From assembly GCF_001667145.1 (NCBI RefSeq), contig NZ_LZIF01000044.1, forward strand, positions 1 to 64,000: DNA of 64,000 nt. Reading direction: 5' to 3'. This DNA comes from Mycobacterium sp. 852002-51971_SCH5477799-a (GTDB lineage: Bacteria; Actinomycetota; Actinomycetes; Mycobacteriales; Mycobacteriaceae). Positions 9,135-18,711 of the stretch are shown in pieces (position 1 is the first letter of the stretch; each line of letters starts with the position of its first letter). The translations under genes and the position numbers were made by a program. The notes under the pieces were generated by a model. That model had not been told where the DNA came from, searched no databases, and saw only the letters and a list, made by a program, of their open reading frames with translations.

Positions 9135-9494
9135 GTGAACTTCAACAGCAGCCAGAACGGACCCAGCGTCGGAGCCTTTCGCGCGCCCAAGTCGGCCAAC
9201 GGGCCCTCCGGAGACGCCGCCCCCACCGAGCGGCTCAGCCTCGGGCACGGCGGCCCGCGGATCGCGAGTCCGCCGCCGGCCGCCCAGCAGGGACGCACCC
9301 AACGAACGCGTCGAACCGTCGACCTGCCGGCACCCACCCATCGTGCTCTCGACATCTGGCAGCGTGAAGCCGCCGACCGGCTGGGAGTCGCCCGGGTGAC
9401 CGGGCAAGAGGTGCTCACCGCGCTGATCGACCAACTACTGGTCGACCCCAAACTGACGGCGCAGATCACCCGCGCCATCAAAGACCGCCGCTGA
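9135..9494 (+). CDS. Hypothetical protein with a possible small DNA-binding C-terminus
   Basis: A 119-residue protein from GTG 9135, 11 bp after GGAGG. The first half is Pro/Ala/Ser-rich and probably disordered. The second half, from RRTVDLPAPTHRALDIW, resembles the beta-strand plus two-helix layout of ribbon-helix-helix proteins, with LLVDPKLTAQITRAIKDRR at the end. Similar domains occur in mycobacterial plasmid and chromosomal hypotheticals, but the DNA-binding role is a guess. It converges on fadD2 across a short tandem repeat. Confidence 0.55.
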   Translation: MNFNSSQNGPSVGAFRAPKSANGPSGDAAPTERLSLGHGGPRIASPPPAAQQGRTQRTRRTVDLPAPTHRALDIWQREAADRLGVARVTGQEVLTALIDQLLVDPKLTAQITRAIKDRR

Positions 9495-9507
9495 CCCCGC
9501 GAACCAC

Positions 9508-9543
9508 GCCGGGCCCGCCAGCCAGGCCGGGCCCGCCAGCCAG
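9508..9543. repeat. Two perfect tandem copies of an 18-bp unit
   Basis: GCCGGGCCCGCCAGCCAG occurs at 9508-9525 and again at 9526-9543, between the convergent stops of the gene at 9135 and fadD2. Each copy contains the GGGCCC palindrome, so two short stems can form. Possibly a terminator or a slippage duplication. Confidence 0.8.
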
Positions 9544-9549
9544 AATGAA

Positions 9550-11229
9550 TTAATCGACGTCCATTTCGCGCAACTCGCGCTTGAGGATCTTGCCCGTCGG
9601 GTTGCGCGGCAGTTCGTCGAGGAAGATCACTTCGCGCGGCACCTTGTACTTGGCCAACTGGTCCTTCACGTGCTTCTTGAGGGTGTCCTCGTCGACATCG
9701 GAGCCGTCCTTCTTGACCACGAAGGCGCGCAGGCGGTGACCCCACTCCTTGTCTTCAACACCGAGGGCGGTGGCCTCCACCACCTCGGGATGCCCGCTGA
9801 GGCAATCCTCGACTTCGGCTGGGAACACGTTCTCGCCCCCGGACACGATCATCTCGTCGTCGCGGCCGCTGATGAAGAGCAGGTCGTTTTCGTCGAAGTA
9901 ACCCACGTCGCCCGAGGACAACAGCCCATCGATGATCTGCTTCTTGCCGCCGCCGGTGTAGCCCTCAAACGGGAAGGCGTTGCCGACGAAGATCCGGCCG
10001 ACCTCGCCCTGAGGCAGCTCCTTGCCGTTGTCGTCGTAGATCTTGATCTTGACACCTTTGACAACCGGTCCGGCCGTGGACGGGTTGTACTTCAAGTGCT
10101 TGGGCTCGGCGATGGTGGCGAATGCGATCTCGGTCGAGCCGTACATGTTGTAGATGACGTCCCCGAGCTCCTTGAGACCCCGTTCGGCCACATCGGCATT
10201 CAACGCGGAGCCGGAGACGAACACAATTCGCAGGCAAGACAGATCGGGCTTCTCATCCATCTTCTCCAGGGCTTCCAGCATCCGGGACAACATCACCGGG
10301 ACGACGACGATTGCGGTCGTCTTGTACTTCGCGATGTCCGTCAACACCACGTCGGGCTTGAACTTTCGGTGCAGCACCAGCGTCGAGCCCAGGAACGCTC
10401 CTATGGTGGCGTGCAGGAAGCCCAGCGCATGGAACATCGGCGCGGGAAGCGCCGTCACCTCGCCGGCCTTGAACGGGACATGCGACAGGATGCCGCCGAT
10501 CGGTGCGAGAGTCGGCGGCGTACTGCGGTTCGCACCCTTCGGGGTGCCGGTGGTGCCGCTGGTCAGGATGATGATCGACGAATGCTTATCCGCCTTGGGC
10601 GCGGGCTTGCCGCTGCTGCCTTCGATCAGGTCGGCAAGTGTCTCGTCTTTGCTGCCCGACTTCTTATCGGAGTCGGGGTTGGTGCCCAGCGCGCGCAGCT
10701 TGCCCAGTGGCGGGTCGGCCTTGCTGACGTCCTCGCAGTATTCGTCGTCGTAGATGATCAGTTTGGCGTCCTCGCGCTCAGACACCTCCTTGATCTGTGG
10801 CCCGGAGAACGAACTGTTCAACAGGATGATGCGCGCACCGACCCGGGCGCACCCGAACTCGGCGATCGCAAACCAGCGACTGTTGCGGGCCAGGATCGCG
10901 ACGCCATCCCCACCCTTGACGCCCTTGTCCAGCAGGCCATGGGCAACCGCGTTGGCGGCGTCGTCGAGCTCCTTCCAGGTCAACTCGCCGTCATCGTCGA
11001 TGATGGCTACCTTGTCCGGGCTGCGCCGGGCGTGCATGGCGGGAAGCATCCCGATCTCGCCCCATTTGCGGATGTCGCCCACCATCGCGGCAAGGTTCTG
11101 GGGAGGCTCCAGCGGAAAGCCTCCGGCTTCGAGAATTTTGCGGACATAGTGCAGCTCCGCTAAACCACGCTCCGCATATTGCTGAACCTTGGAAACCGCC
11201 TGCCCAGGCAGGCCGATCAGATTAGGCAT
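9550..11229 (-). CDS. fadD2: Fatty-acyl-CoA ligase FadD2
   Basis: The 559-residue product is an ANL-superfamily ligase. The phosphate-binding loop is LTSGTTGTPKG around residue 230, the adenine motif is YGSTE near 370, and the hinge SGRDDEMIVSGGENVFP lies near 455. The catalytic Lys is in the C-terminal PTGKILKRELRE. It activates a fatty acid to an acyl-AMP and then acyl-CoA in the cytoplasm. Length and position match M. tuberculosis FadD2 (Rv0270, 560 residues). ATG 11229 is preceded by GGGTGGGA; the longer frame to 11259 lacks a site. Divergent from polD2 with a 59-bp gap. Confidence 0.93.
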   Translation of the reverse strand: MPNLIGLPGQAVSKVQQYAERGLAELHYVRKILEAGGFPLEPPQNLAAMVGDIRKWGEIGMLPAMHARRSPDKVAIIDDDGELTWKELDDAANAVAHGLLDKGVKGGDGVAILARNSRWFAIAEFGCARVGARIILLNSSFSGPQIKEVSEREDAKLIIYDDEYCEDVSKADPPLGKLRALGTNPDSDKKSGSKDETLADLIEGSSGKPAPKADKHSSIIILTSGTTGTPKGANRSTPPTLAPIGGILSHVPFKAGEVTALPAPMFHALGFLHATIGAFLGSTLVLHRKFKPDVVLTDIAKYKTTAIVVVPVMLSRMLEALEKMDEKPDLSCLRIVFVSGSALNADVAERGLKELGDVIYNMYGSTEIAFATIAEPKHLKYNPSTAGPVVKGVKIKIYDDNGKELPQGEVGRIFVGNAFPFEGYTGGGKKQIIDGLLSSGDVGYFDENDLLFISGRDDEMIVSGGENVFPAEVEDCLSGHPEVVEATALGVEDKEWGHRLRAFVVKKDGSDVDEDTLKKHVKDQLAKYKVPREVIFLDELPRNPTGKILKRELREMDVD

Positions 11230-11288
11230 GGATCCCACCCTATGTGACGTCCGTCGCATTATGAGGGGTAAGTACCCACCGACTTACG

Positions 11289-12542
11289 ATGATGAACATG
11301 GGTCCGGTTTCGCTACAGGTGGCCGGGCGCGAGGTCACCATCACCCATCCGGACAAGGTCATGTTCGAAGCGCACCGCGGCTCGGGTCCGTACACCAAGC
11401 TCGACCTGGTCCGCTATTACCTGTCCGTCGCCGACGGGGCCCTGCGCGGCGTTGCGGATCGACCGATGATCCTCAAGCGCTTCGTCAAGGGCATCGCCGA
11501 GGAAGCCGTCTTCCAGAAACGGGCGCCGGTCAACCGGCCGGACTGGGTCGACGTTGCCGAATTGCGTTACGCCCGAGGCACTTCCGCCGCCGAGGCGGTG
11601 ATCCACGATGCGGCGGGACTGGCCTGGGCGGTCAACCTGGGGTGCGTCGACCTGAACCCCCACCCGGTACTCGCCGACGACCTGGATCACCCCGACGAAC
11701 TGCGGGTGGACTTGGATCCGATGCCCGGGGTGCCTTGGCGGCGCATCGTCGACGTCGCGCTGGTGGCCCGGGAGGTGCTGGAGGATTACGGCCTGACGGC
11801 GTGGCCGAAAACATCGGGATCGCGCGGCTTCCACATCTACGCCCGCATCGCCCCGCGCTGGGAGTTCCGCCAGGTGCGGCGGGCCGCGCAGACCATCGCC
11901 CGCGAAGTCGAGCGTCGCCTGCCCGAGGCGGCGACCAGCCGCTGGTGGAAGGAAGAACGCGAAGGGGTGTTCGTCGACTTCAATCAAAACGCGAAGGACC
12001 GCACGGTCGCGTCGGCGTACTCGGTGCGGGCGACTCCCGATGCCCGTGTCTCGACCCCGCTGCGGTGGGACGAGGTCCCCAGCTGCGACCCCGCGGCATT
12101 CACCATCGACACCGTGCCCGATCGGTTTGCCGAACTGGGCGACCCGTGGGCGGCAATGAACGACGCCGTCGGCGAGCTCGACCGGCTGCTGGTGCTGGCC
12201 GAGGAGATGGGACCGCCCGAACGCGCTCCGAAAGGGTCGGGCAAGCGCACCGACGGCAGGCGGCAATCTTCAATGCCGCTGATCGAGATCGCGCGCACGA
12301 AGACCAAGGACGAGGCGCTGGCGGCGCTGGACGTCTGGCGCGGCCGCTATCCCGCGGTGGCCCGCCGACTGGAGCCGGTCGATGTCCTGGTCGACGGGAT
12401 GCGCGGGCCCAGTTCGATCTGGTACCGAATCCGAATCAACCTGCAGCACGTTCCCGAAGACGAACGGCCACCCCAGGAAGGGCTGATCGCCGACTACAAC
12501 CCTTGGGACGGATACGGCGGGAAGCAGAAGCCGTCGAGCTGA
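11289..12542 (+). CDS. polD2: LigD-polymerase-domain protein PolD2 (archaeo-eukaryotic primase family)
   Basis: A 417-residue stand-alone polymerase/primase domain of the LigD type. The catalytic acidic pair is in VDLDPMPG (Asp141, Asp143), the nucleotide-binding SGSRGFHIY places the conserved His at 182, and VFVDFNQN supplies the third acidic residue (Asp230). Ligase and nuclease modules of full LigD are absent. The M. smegmatis relatives PolD1 and PolD2 add nucleotides, including ribonucleotides, in repair settings; Rv0269c is the positional match. Starts at 11289, 11292 or 11298 are all possible. Divergent from fadD2. Confidence 0.85.
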   Translation: MMNMGPVSLQVAGREVTITHPDKVMFEAHRGSGPYTKLDLVRYYLSVADGALRGVADRPMILKRFVKGIAEEAVFQKRAPVNRPDWVDVAELRYARGTSAAEAVIHDAAGLAWAVNLGCVDLNPHPVLADDLDHPDELRVDLDPMPGVPWRRIVDVALVAREVLEDYGLTAWPKTSGSRGFHIYARIAPRWEFRQVRRAAQTIAREVERRLPEAATSRWWKEEREGVFVDFNQNAKDRTVASAYSVRATPDARVSTPLRWDEVPSCDPAAFTIDTVPDRFAELGDPWAAMNDAVGELDRLLVLAEEMGPPERAPKGSGKRTDGRRQSSMPLIEIARTKTKDEALAALDVWRGRYPAVARRLEPVDVLVDGMRGPSSIWYRIRINLQHVPEDERPPQEGLIADYNPWDGYGGKQKPSS

Positions 12543-12556
12543 CGCTTGGTCCTCGC

Positions 12557-13963
12557 CTAGATCCCCACCCGTGTAACCGCGTTGTGTTTGCGCAGGTAGC
12601 AATACCACGTGACGCCGAGCAGGCCGAGGAAGAACACGATGTAGAACCGCAGCGCCGGTTCGATGCTGCCGAATTGCGACTTCGACCACGAGTACGCCAG
12701 CGGAACCACGAACCCGCCGAAGGCACCCACCGCCGAGATGACGCCCAGCGCCCCGGCAGCCTGGCGGCGCATGCCCACCATGGTGTCGGGCTCGCCGCCG
12801 GCCAGCTCGCCCTTGATTTTGTAGATCCGCGAGATCATCCGGTAGGTCGAGCCGTTACCGATACCCGTCGCCACGAACAAAAACATGAAGCTGGCGAAAA
12901 AGGCCGGCAGGTTGACCGCCCGCACCGACCACAGCGCGGCCGCCGCCCCGATCGCGAGCATGACGAAGCTGGCGGCGGTGATGCGGGCGCCGCCGATCCG
13001 GTCGGCCAGCTTGCCGCCCAGCGGCCGGATCACCGATCCGATACCCGCACCTAGGAAGGCCCACGCCACGGCGATGTCACCGCGCCCGAAAACCGTCTTG
13101 AGCAGGGTCGGGAAGGCCGCCGAGTAGCCGATGAACGACCCGAAGGTGCCGATGTAGAGCAGCGACATGATCCAGGTGTCGGGGTGCCGCAGCGACTCCA
13201 GCACCGGCCGCACGTCGGCTCCCCCGGTTTTGGAGGCCTCGGTGAGGTTGTTCATGAACAGGAACGCGCAGACGGCGGCCACCACAGCCAGCGGCACGTA
13301 GAACAACCCGGCGCGCGACAGCGCCACCCCACCACCGGCGATGACGATGGGAGGAATGATCTTCTGCACCACCGCCACACCGATGTTGCCGCCCGCCGCG
13401 TTCAGGCCTAGCGCCCAGCCCTTGTCTTTCTCCGGGTAGAAGAACGAGATGTTGGCCATCGACGAGGCGAAGTTGCCGCCGCCGAAACCGGCGGTCGCGG
13501 CGATCGCCACCAGGGCGCCGAACGGTAGTCCGGGATGGCTCACCGCCCAGGCCAGCAGCAGGCACGGGATCAACAGCAGCGCCGCCGAGATCGTCGTCCA
13601 GTTGCGGCCGCCGAACAGCGGAACCGCGAAGGTGTAAGGCAATCTCAGGAACGCGCCGACGCCGCTGGGGACGGCGACCAGGAAAAGAGCCTGGCTCGCG
13701 GTCAAGGCCCAGCCGGACGCGGCGGGGTGCCCGGAACCGCCGATCGCGGTCATGTGGACGACCACGATGCTCCACAACATCCACACGCTGAACCCGACGT
13801 GCTCGGCGAAGATCGAGAAGATCAGGTTCCGGCGAGCGATCGGCTTGCCGGTCGTCTCCCAGAATTCGGGATCTTCGGGCCGCCAGTCATCGATCCAGTG
13901 CCGTCCCGCATGACGCTCGCGCGTAGGCGCGGGCTGCGTTACGGGGCTGATGGTCGTGGTCAT
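12557..13963 (-). CDS. narU: NarK/NarU-type nitrate/nitrite MFS transporter
   Basis: A 468-residue major-facilitator protein with about 12 hydrophobic segments. The nitrate signatures are GFGGGNFASSMANISFFYP around residue 160 and GAFGGFVVPLAYS near 420. It starts with a hydrophilic N-terminus containing DWRPEDPEFWE, a mycobacterial NarK feature shared with the second transporter at 19147. It should import nitrate or exchange nitrate and nitrite across the plasma membrane. Position matches Rv0267 (narU). Upstream, two GTTAC elements spaced 22 bp suggest nitrogen control. Confidence 0.9.
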   Translation of the reverse strand: MTTTISPVTQPAPTRERHAGRHWIDDWRPEDPEFWETTGKPIARRNLIFSIFAEHVGFSVWMLWSIVVVHMTAIGGSGHPAASGWALTASQALFLVAVPSGVGAFLRLPYTFAVPLFGGRNWTTISAALLLIPCLLLAWAVSHPGLPFGALVAIAATAGFGGGNFASSMANISFFYPEKDKGWALGLNAAGGNIGVAVVQKIIPPIVIAGGGVALSRAGLFYVPLAVVAAVCAFLFMNNLTEASKTGGADVRPVLESLRHPDTWIMSLLYIGTFGSFIGYSAAFPTLLKTVFGRGDIAVAWAFLGAGIGSVIRPLGGKLADRIGGARITAASFVMLAIGAAAALWSVRAVNLPAFFASFMFLFVATGIGNGSTYRMISRIYKIKGELAGGEPDTMVGMRRQAAGALGVISAVGAFGGFVVPLAYSWSKSQFGSIEPALRFYIVFFLGLLGVTWYCYLRKHNAVTRVGI

Positions 13964-14020
13964 CTGGTGGGACTCCTGAGTTGAATGGGGCGCGGGCAGT
14001 GACGACTCGACGCTAAAGAC

Positions 14021-14052
14021 GCACTGTTACCGGTCGGGGTGTGCACAGTTAC
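14021..14052. promoter_or_regulatory. Spaced GCAC(A/T)GTTAC repeats upstream of narU
   Basis: GCACTGTTAC (14021-14030) and GCACAGTTAC (14043-14052) are direct repeats exactly 22 bp apart. That equals the distance between the two a-sites of the actinobacterial GlnR box, gTnAC-n6-GaAAC-n6-GtnAC. The intervening b-site is poorly conserved, so this is only a candidate GlnR or other nitrate-responsive element. It lies 58-89 bp before the narU start. Confidence 0.4.
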
Positions 14053-14256
14053 GTGGGCGATACGCAGAGATCGCAACGGCCCGTCCCCGTTTGTCAGAAC
14101 TCTGCAACGCAACTGTCGAGACGCAGGGAAGATTGACGAGTGCTGAAAGGACCACCCGCGGAGTCCCCAGCGATCTCGACCACGACACTATGACTGTGCC
14201 GGAGGCGGCCTGCTGAGCACCTCAATGTTGCCGAGGCCCGGATAGGAACTGCGTTC

Positions 14257-15210
14257 ATGAGCGATGTCGATGCCCCGCGCGCGGGCGAAGGGTCGGGTCT
14301 AGAACCCCCCGTCTCACCCCGCGTGCGCAGGGCATTCAGCATGCTGGAGCGCACGGCCCCTCGACTGGGTGCCCGCTGGGCGATCGAACTGTGGTGCACA
14401 CCGCCCGAGACGACGTCGGCACGCATGCCGCCCGGCGTGGGCGCGAGTCAACCGGTGGAAGCGTCATGGTCCGGTCACAAACTCGTCGGCGAAGCCTGGG
14501 GCCAGGGACCGCCGGTGTACCTGATCCACGGCTGGGGCGGATGCCGTGCACACCTCGGAGTCTTCGTCAAACCCCTGGTGGCGGCCGGCCATCACGTGAT
14601 TGCCTTCGACCTCCCCAGCCACCAGGAATCCGACCCCGGCGGATTGGCGCCCGGCCGCACGACGATCGGCGAATGTGCCCAAGCGGTGAAAGCCATGGTG
14701 GACGCTTACGGGCCTGCGCACGCGATCATTGCGCACTCGCTGGGCGCCAAGGCCACCGCATTGGCGCTGTCCTGGGGCGCACCCGCCGAGCGGCTGGTCT
14801 TCCTGGCACCGATGGGCGGGTTTGCGTACTACCTCGACTGGTTCGCGCAGCGGCACGGCTTCGGCCCGCGCATCCGCGACGCTCTGCACCGGCGACTCGA
14901 CCGCCGACTGGGATTCCCGTTGCTGCATTCCGACCTGACACATCTGGCGTCGCGCATCGACGATCCGCCTCCACTGCTGATCCTGCACGACCCCGACGAC
15001 CCTGACAGCCCCTTTGCGATGAGCCAGGACTTGGCGTCAACGTGGCCGGGGGCAAGCCTGACCGCCACGCACGGCCTTGGGCGCCTCGCGCACTACCGGA
15101 TCCTGCGCAACCCCAAGGCCGTGCGCGCGGCAGTCGAATTCGCCACTAAGGCGGCGGCCACCGCAGCGCCGCGACCCGATGAAACCGTTCAAGCGCAGCT
15201 AGACCGGTAA
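14257..15210 (+). CDS. Alpha/beta hydrolase (accessory)
   Basis: A 317-residue alpha/beta hydrolase. HGWGG (91-95) is the oxyanion-hole strand. The elbow AHSLGAK puts the Ser at 161, and it has Ala instead of the first Gly of the usual G-x-S-x-G. LILHDPDDPDSP supplies the acid and HGLGRLAH the His. Esterase or thioesterase activity is likely; the substrate is unknown. ATG 14257 follows AGGA at workable spacing. In H37Rv this junction, as I recall it, holds oplA instead. The TetR gene 94 bp downstream on the same strand may regulate it. Confidence 0.78.
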   Translation: MSDVDAPRAGEGSGLEPPVSPRVRRAFSMLERTAPRLGARWAIELWCTPPETTSARMPPGVGASQPVEASWSGHKLVGEAWGQGPPVYLIHGWGGCRAHLGVFVKPLVAAGHHVIAFDLPSHQESDPGGLAPGRTTIGECAQAVKAMVDAYGPAHAIIAHSLGAKATALALSWGAPAERLVFLAPMGGFAYYLDWFAQRHGFGPRIRDALHRRLDRRLGFPLLHSDLTHLASRIDDPPPLLILHDPDDPDSPFAMSQDLASTWPGASLTATHGLGRLAHYRILRNPKAVRAAVEFATKAAATAAPRPDETVQAQLDR

Positions 15211-15304
15211 CACGAGCTCCAGAGGTGTTGTCACCCGCTTGCGACTGCTCACTTCCGCGACGCCGCTACCCCACGGCGAGCGGCCGATGCGCGACAATCG
15301 GCGC

Positions 15305-15889
15305 ATGCAGGTGACTGAGGCTCCCCTGGGCCTACGGGAGCGCAAAAAGATCAAAACCCGCCGCGCCATCAGGCGCGAGGCGTTTCGCCTCATCGAGCAG
15401 AACGGGTACGCCGCTACCACGGTGGAACAGATCGCCGAGGCGGCCGACGTGTCGCCGAGCACCTTCTTCCGCTACTTCCCGTCCAAGGAGTCGCTGCTAC
15501 TGGCCGACGACCTGGACCCGCTGATCCTCGACGCGCTGAAGGCCCAGCCACCCAACCTGTCTCCGGCGCAGGCCTTCCGCCGGGCCTACGAAGCCGTCAT
15601 CGCGCAGCTGCCCGACGACCAGTTGGAGTTCGAGAGCACCCGGCAGCGTCTGATGTTCTCCATACCCGAACTCAAGGCGGCGATGTATGACGAGTACTAC
15701 CGCACCGTGACCGTCGCCGCCGAGGCGATCGCGCACCGGATCGGCCGTGCCGCAGACGATTTCGAAGTCCGAGTGTTCGCGGGGGCGTTGACGGGTGCTA
15801 TGATGGCCGCATTCGACGGCGCGCCGAAGACCGCCGACACGATCTATCGCGCCCTGGATTTCATGGACGCCGGCATGCCGCTGGGCTGA
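15305..15889 (+). CDS. TetR family transcriptional regulator (accessory)
   Basis: A 194-residue TetR protein opening with LGLRERKKIKTRRAIRREAF, then the HTH TTVEQIAEAADVSPSTFFRYFPSKE around residues 38-60. The C-terminal domain resembles the mycofactocin/acyl-type group, ending with a small helical dimer region. Start choice is uncertain: ATG 15305 gives the normal N-terminus, and ATG 15287 is in frame. It follows the hydrolase on the same strand and precedes the FecB2-like lipoprotein gene by 57 bp. Confidence 0.82.
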   Translation: MQVTEAPLGLRERKKIKTRRAIRREAFRLIEQNGYAATTVEQIAEAADVSPSTFFRYFPSKESLLLADDLDPLILDALKAQPPNLSPAQAFRRAYEAVIAQLPDDQLEFESTRQRLMFSIPELKAAMYDEYYRTVTVAAEAIAHRIGRAADDFEVRVFAGALTGAMMAAFDGAPKTADTIYRALDFMDAGMPLG

Positions 15890-15946
15890 AGGGTCTCAAC
15901 CGCGCGGCGATGCATCTGTGCGGGAGGAACGCGATACTCTCACACG

Positions 15947-16951
15947 ATGCGACAGGGATGGAATCGACGGGGATTCTTGCAGCTCGCAGGGGCTGCCGGG
16001 GTTGCCGCGATCGGCGGCGTAACCGCGTTCTCCTCGGGATGCTCGTCACGCCAACAGGCTCCGGGAGCCACCCCCGGTTCGGTGACGGTCACGCACCTGT
16101 TTGGTCAGACCGTCATCAAAGAACCCCCTAAGCGGGTCGTCAGCGCCGGCTACACCGAGCAGGACGACCTGCTCGCGGTCGGCGTGGTGCCGATCGCGGT
16201 GACCAACTGGTTCGGTGACCAGCCCTTCGCGGTCTGGCCGTGGGCCGCGCCCAAACTCGGCGGGGCGCAACCGACGGTGTTGAACCTGGACAACGGCATT
16301 CCCGTCGATCAGATCGCCGGTATGAAACCGGATCTGATCGTGGCCGTGAACGCCGGCCTGGACGCCGACACATATCAAAAACTGTCCGCGATCGCCCCGA
16401 CCGTCGCGCAATCGGACGGCGACGCCTTCTTCGAACCGTGGAAAGAACAGGCCGCCACCATCGGCCAGGCGGTCTTCCAGGCCGACCAGATGAAGTCGTT
16501 GATCGACGGCGTCGACCAGAAGTTCACCGACATCGGCAAGAAGAATCAACAATGGACCGGCAAGAAGGCGCTGCTGATGCACGGCGCGCTGGAGCAGGGC
16601 ACCGTCGCCGCCACCATGGCGGGCTGGCGGACGGATTTCCTCAATCAGCTGGGGCTGGTCATCTCCGACACCATCAAGCCGTTCGGCACCGGTCAGCGGG
16701 CCGTGATTCCGCGCGATCACATCAAGTCGGTGCTCGAGTCCGCCGACGTGGTGATCTGGACAACCCAGAGCGCCGACGATCAGAAGGCGATCCTGGCCGA
16801 CCCCGAAGTCGCCGGCTCGCTCACCACGGCGCAGAACCGCCACATCTTCACCACCAAGGACCAGGCCGGCGCGATCGCGTTCGCATCGCCGCTGAGTTAC
16901 CCCGTCATCGCCGACCAACTGCCCCCGCTGCTGACCAAGATTCTGGGCTAG
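15947..16951 (+). CDS. fecB2: Siderophore-type periplasmic binding lipoprotein (FecB2-like, Rv0265c)
   Basis: A 334-residue binding protein. The N-terminus has a twin-Arg motif (RRGFLQL, Arg7-Arg8) followed by a hydrophobic stretch and a possible lipid-attachment Cys32 in a degenerate lipobox (FSSGC). The mature part has the FecB/TroA layout: PKRVVSAGYTEQDDLLAVGV, then IAGMKPDLIVAV, a long helix, and VLESADVVIW in the second lobe. It should capture ferric siderophore or haem outside the membrane for an ABC importer. No permease or ATPase gene is adjacent. Position matches Rv0265c. Confidence 0.87.
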   Translation: MRQGWNRRGFLQLAGAAGVAAIGGVTAFSSGCSSRQQAPGATPGSVTVTHLFGQTVIKEPPKRVVSAGYTEQDDLLAVGVVPIAVTNWFGDQPFAVWPWAAPKLGGAQPTVLNLDNGIPVDQIAGMKPDLIVAVNAGLDADTYQKLSAIAPTVAQSDGDAFFEPWKEQAATIGQAVFQADQMKSLIDGVDQKFTDIGKKNQQWTGKKALLMHGALEQGTVAATMAGWRTDFLNQLGLVISDTIKPFGTGQRAVIPRDHIKSVLESADVVIWTTQSADDQKAILADPEVAGSLTTAQNRHIFTTKDQAGAIAFASPLSYPVIADQLPPLLTKILG

Positions 16952-17064
16952 CCGCCCGGGCTCGGCGCGGCTGTTTGAGCGTTTGCTAAGGCAGCTCTGG
17001 CAGTGCTTGAAAAATCCGTCGCTACCCCTCGCACAAGCCGCGATCCCGGAGTTACCGTCGAGTA

Positions 17065-17739
17065 ATGAGCGTGACGGATCTTAGCGGCAACCTCGCCCAC
17101 AACCTGCCGACGGAGCTGGTCGGCAACACCGTTGTGGACTACGGCGACCGCGCGTTGATGGTGCAATGCGGTAGTACCGCCGAGGTTTTGGCTTGGGCGG
17201 ACGCGCTGCGCGGCGCGGCGATACCGGGCGTGGTCGACGTCGTCCCGGCGGCCCGCACGGTGCTGGTGAAGCTGGACGGGCCGCGCTACCAAGGCGTCAT
17301 CCGTCAGCGGCTGCGCAAGATGCGCGTGGCCGCCGCCCCGGACGCCCGCTCGGAGCGCCGCGCCGACGTGGTCATCGAGGTCGTCTACGACGGTCCCGAC
17401 CTCGCCGAGGTCGCCGCCCACACCGGTTTGAGCATCGCGGCGGTGATCGACGCCCACACCGCCACGCCGTGGCGGGTCGGATTCAGCGGATTCGCACCAG
17501 GTTTCGCCTATCTGGTCGACGGCGACCCGCGGCTGCGGGTGCCGCGCCGCCCGGAGCCGAGGACCTCGGTGCCGGCCGGCTCCGTGGGCCTGGCCGGTGA
17601 ATTCAGCGCCGTGTATCCGCGCCAGTCCCCCGGTGGCTGGCAACTCATCGGCCGCACCGACGCCGCGCTGTGGGATCTGCGGCGCCCGAACCCTGCGTTG
17701 TTGACGCAGGGCATGTGGGTTCAGTTCCAGGCAGTCTAG
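17065..17739 (+). CDS. pxpB: 5-oxoprolinase subunit PxpB (KipI/allophanate hydrolase subunit 1 family)
   Basis: The 224-residue product carries the family core: [10 protein letters not shown] near the N-terminus, [12 protein letters not shown] around residue 140, and [17 protein letters not shown] near 175. In bacteria PxpA, PxpB and PxpC convert 5-oxoproline to glutamate with ATP. PxpC follows 60 bp downstream, separated by a hairpin repeat. No PxpA (LamB/YcsF) or OplA-type 5-oxoprolinase gene is in the window, although H37Rv has oplA next to this pair. Either subunit family could serve another amide substrate. Confidence 0.85.
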   Translation: MSVTDLSGNLAHNLPTELVGNTVVDYGDRALMVQCGSTAEVLAWADALRGAAIPGVVDVVPAARTVLVKLDGPRYQGVIRQRLRKMRVAAAPDARSERRADVVIEVVYDGPDLAEVAAHTGLSIAAVIDAHTATPWRVGFSGFAPGFAYLVDGDPRLRVPRRPEPRTSVPAGSVGLAGEFSAVYPRQSPGGWQLIGRTDAALWDLRRPNPALLTQGMWVQFQAV

Positions 17740-17740
17740 T

Positions 17741-17780
17741 CGTCGCGAGCGCGGCGCGGCCGCGCGAAGCGGGTCGCGAC
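17741..17780. repeat. GC-rich hairpin repeat, family copy A
   Basis: GTCGCGA (17742-17748) pairs with TCGCGAC (17774-17780). The 36 bp at 17743-17778 match 30 of 36 positions of the copy at 43343-43378. It fills most of the gap between pxpB and pxpC, upstream of the AAGGAGA ribosome site of pxpC. Confidence 0.7.
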
Positions 17781-17799
17781 CATAGCTAAGGAGATAGCC

Positions 17800-18711
17800 G
17801 TGCCAATCCTGGAGATCCTCCGTACCGGTCCGCTCGCCGTCGTCCAAGACCTCGGCCGACCGGGACTGGCCCACATGGGGGTGAGCCGGTCCGGGGCCGC
17901 CGATCGGCGCGCGCACCGGCTGGCCAACCGGCTGGTGGCCAACCCCGACGACCGCGCGACGGTGGAGGTGACGTTCGGCGGTTTCGCGGCCAGGGTGTCC
18001 GGCGGCGACGTCGACATCGCGGTGACGGGTGCGGACGCCGACCCCACCGTCAACGGAATCAAGTTCGGCACCAACAGCATTCATCATGTGCGTCACGGCG
18101 AGGTGATCTCGCTGGGTACCCCCGGCGCCGGGCTGCGCAGCTACCTGGCGGTCCGCGGCGGCATCAGCGTGGAGCCGGTGCTGGGCTCGCGCAGCTATGA
18201 CGTGATGTCGGCGATCGGCCCGTCGCCGCTGCGGGCCGGCGACCGGCTGCCGATCGGCGAGCACACCGACGCCTATCCGGAACTGGACCAGGCTCCGGTG
18301 GCGGCCATCAGCACACATGCCGTCGAGCTGTTGGTGGTGCCGGGGCCGCGCGACGAATGGTTCATCGACCCCGACGCGCTGGTGCACACCGATTGGGTCG
18401 CATCCGATCGCAGCGACCGGGTGGGGATGCGGCTGACCGGCCGGCCCCTGCAGCACTGCTACCCGGACCGGCAGCTGCCCAGCGAGGGAGCCACGCGTGG
18501 CGCAATCCAGGTGCCGCCCAACGGTTTACCGGTGATCCTGGGTCCCGATCATCCGGTAACCGGCGGCTACCCCGTGATCGGCGTGGTGGTCGACGAGGAC
18601 GTCGACAAGGTCGCCCAGGTGCGGCCCGGCCAAACGGTGCGACTGCACTGGGCGCGACCCAGGGCTTTGGTGGGAGCCCAATCCGGTGCCGCGAGTTGGC
18701 CTTTCTCCTAA
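17800..18711 (+). CDS. pxpC: 5-oxoprolinase subunit PxpC (KipA/allophanate hydrolase subunit 2 family)
   Basis: A 303-residue protein of the biotin-dependent-carboxyltransferase-like family. It opens with [19 protein letters not shown] and has [28 protein letters not shown] and a late [13 protein letters not shown], all characteristic. It partners PxpB in ATP-dependent 5-oxoproline hydrolysis. The start is GTG 17800 after AAGGAGA. Position matches Rv0263c. About 435 bp without a gene follow, where H37Rv has aac. Confidence 0.86.
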   Translation: MPILEILRTGPLAVVQDLGRPGLAHMGVSRSGAADRRAHRLANRLVANPDDRATVEVTFGGFAARVSGGDVDIAVTGADADPTVNGIKFGTNSIHHVRHGEVISLGTPGAGLRSYLAVRGGISVEPVLGSRSYDVMSAIGPSPLRAGDRLPIGEHTDAYPELDQAPVAAISTHAVELLVVPGPRDEWFIDPDALVHTDWVASDRSDRVGMRLTGRPLQHCYPDRQLPSEGATRGAIQVPPNGLPVILGPDHPVTGGYPVIGVVVDEDVDKVAQVRPGQTVRLHWARPRALVGAQSGAASWPFS

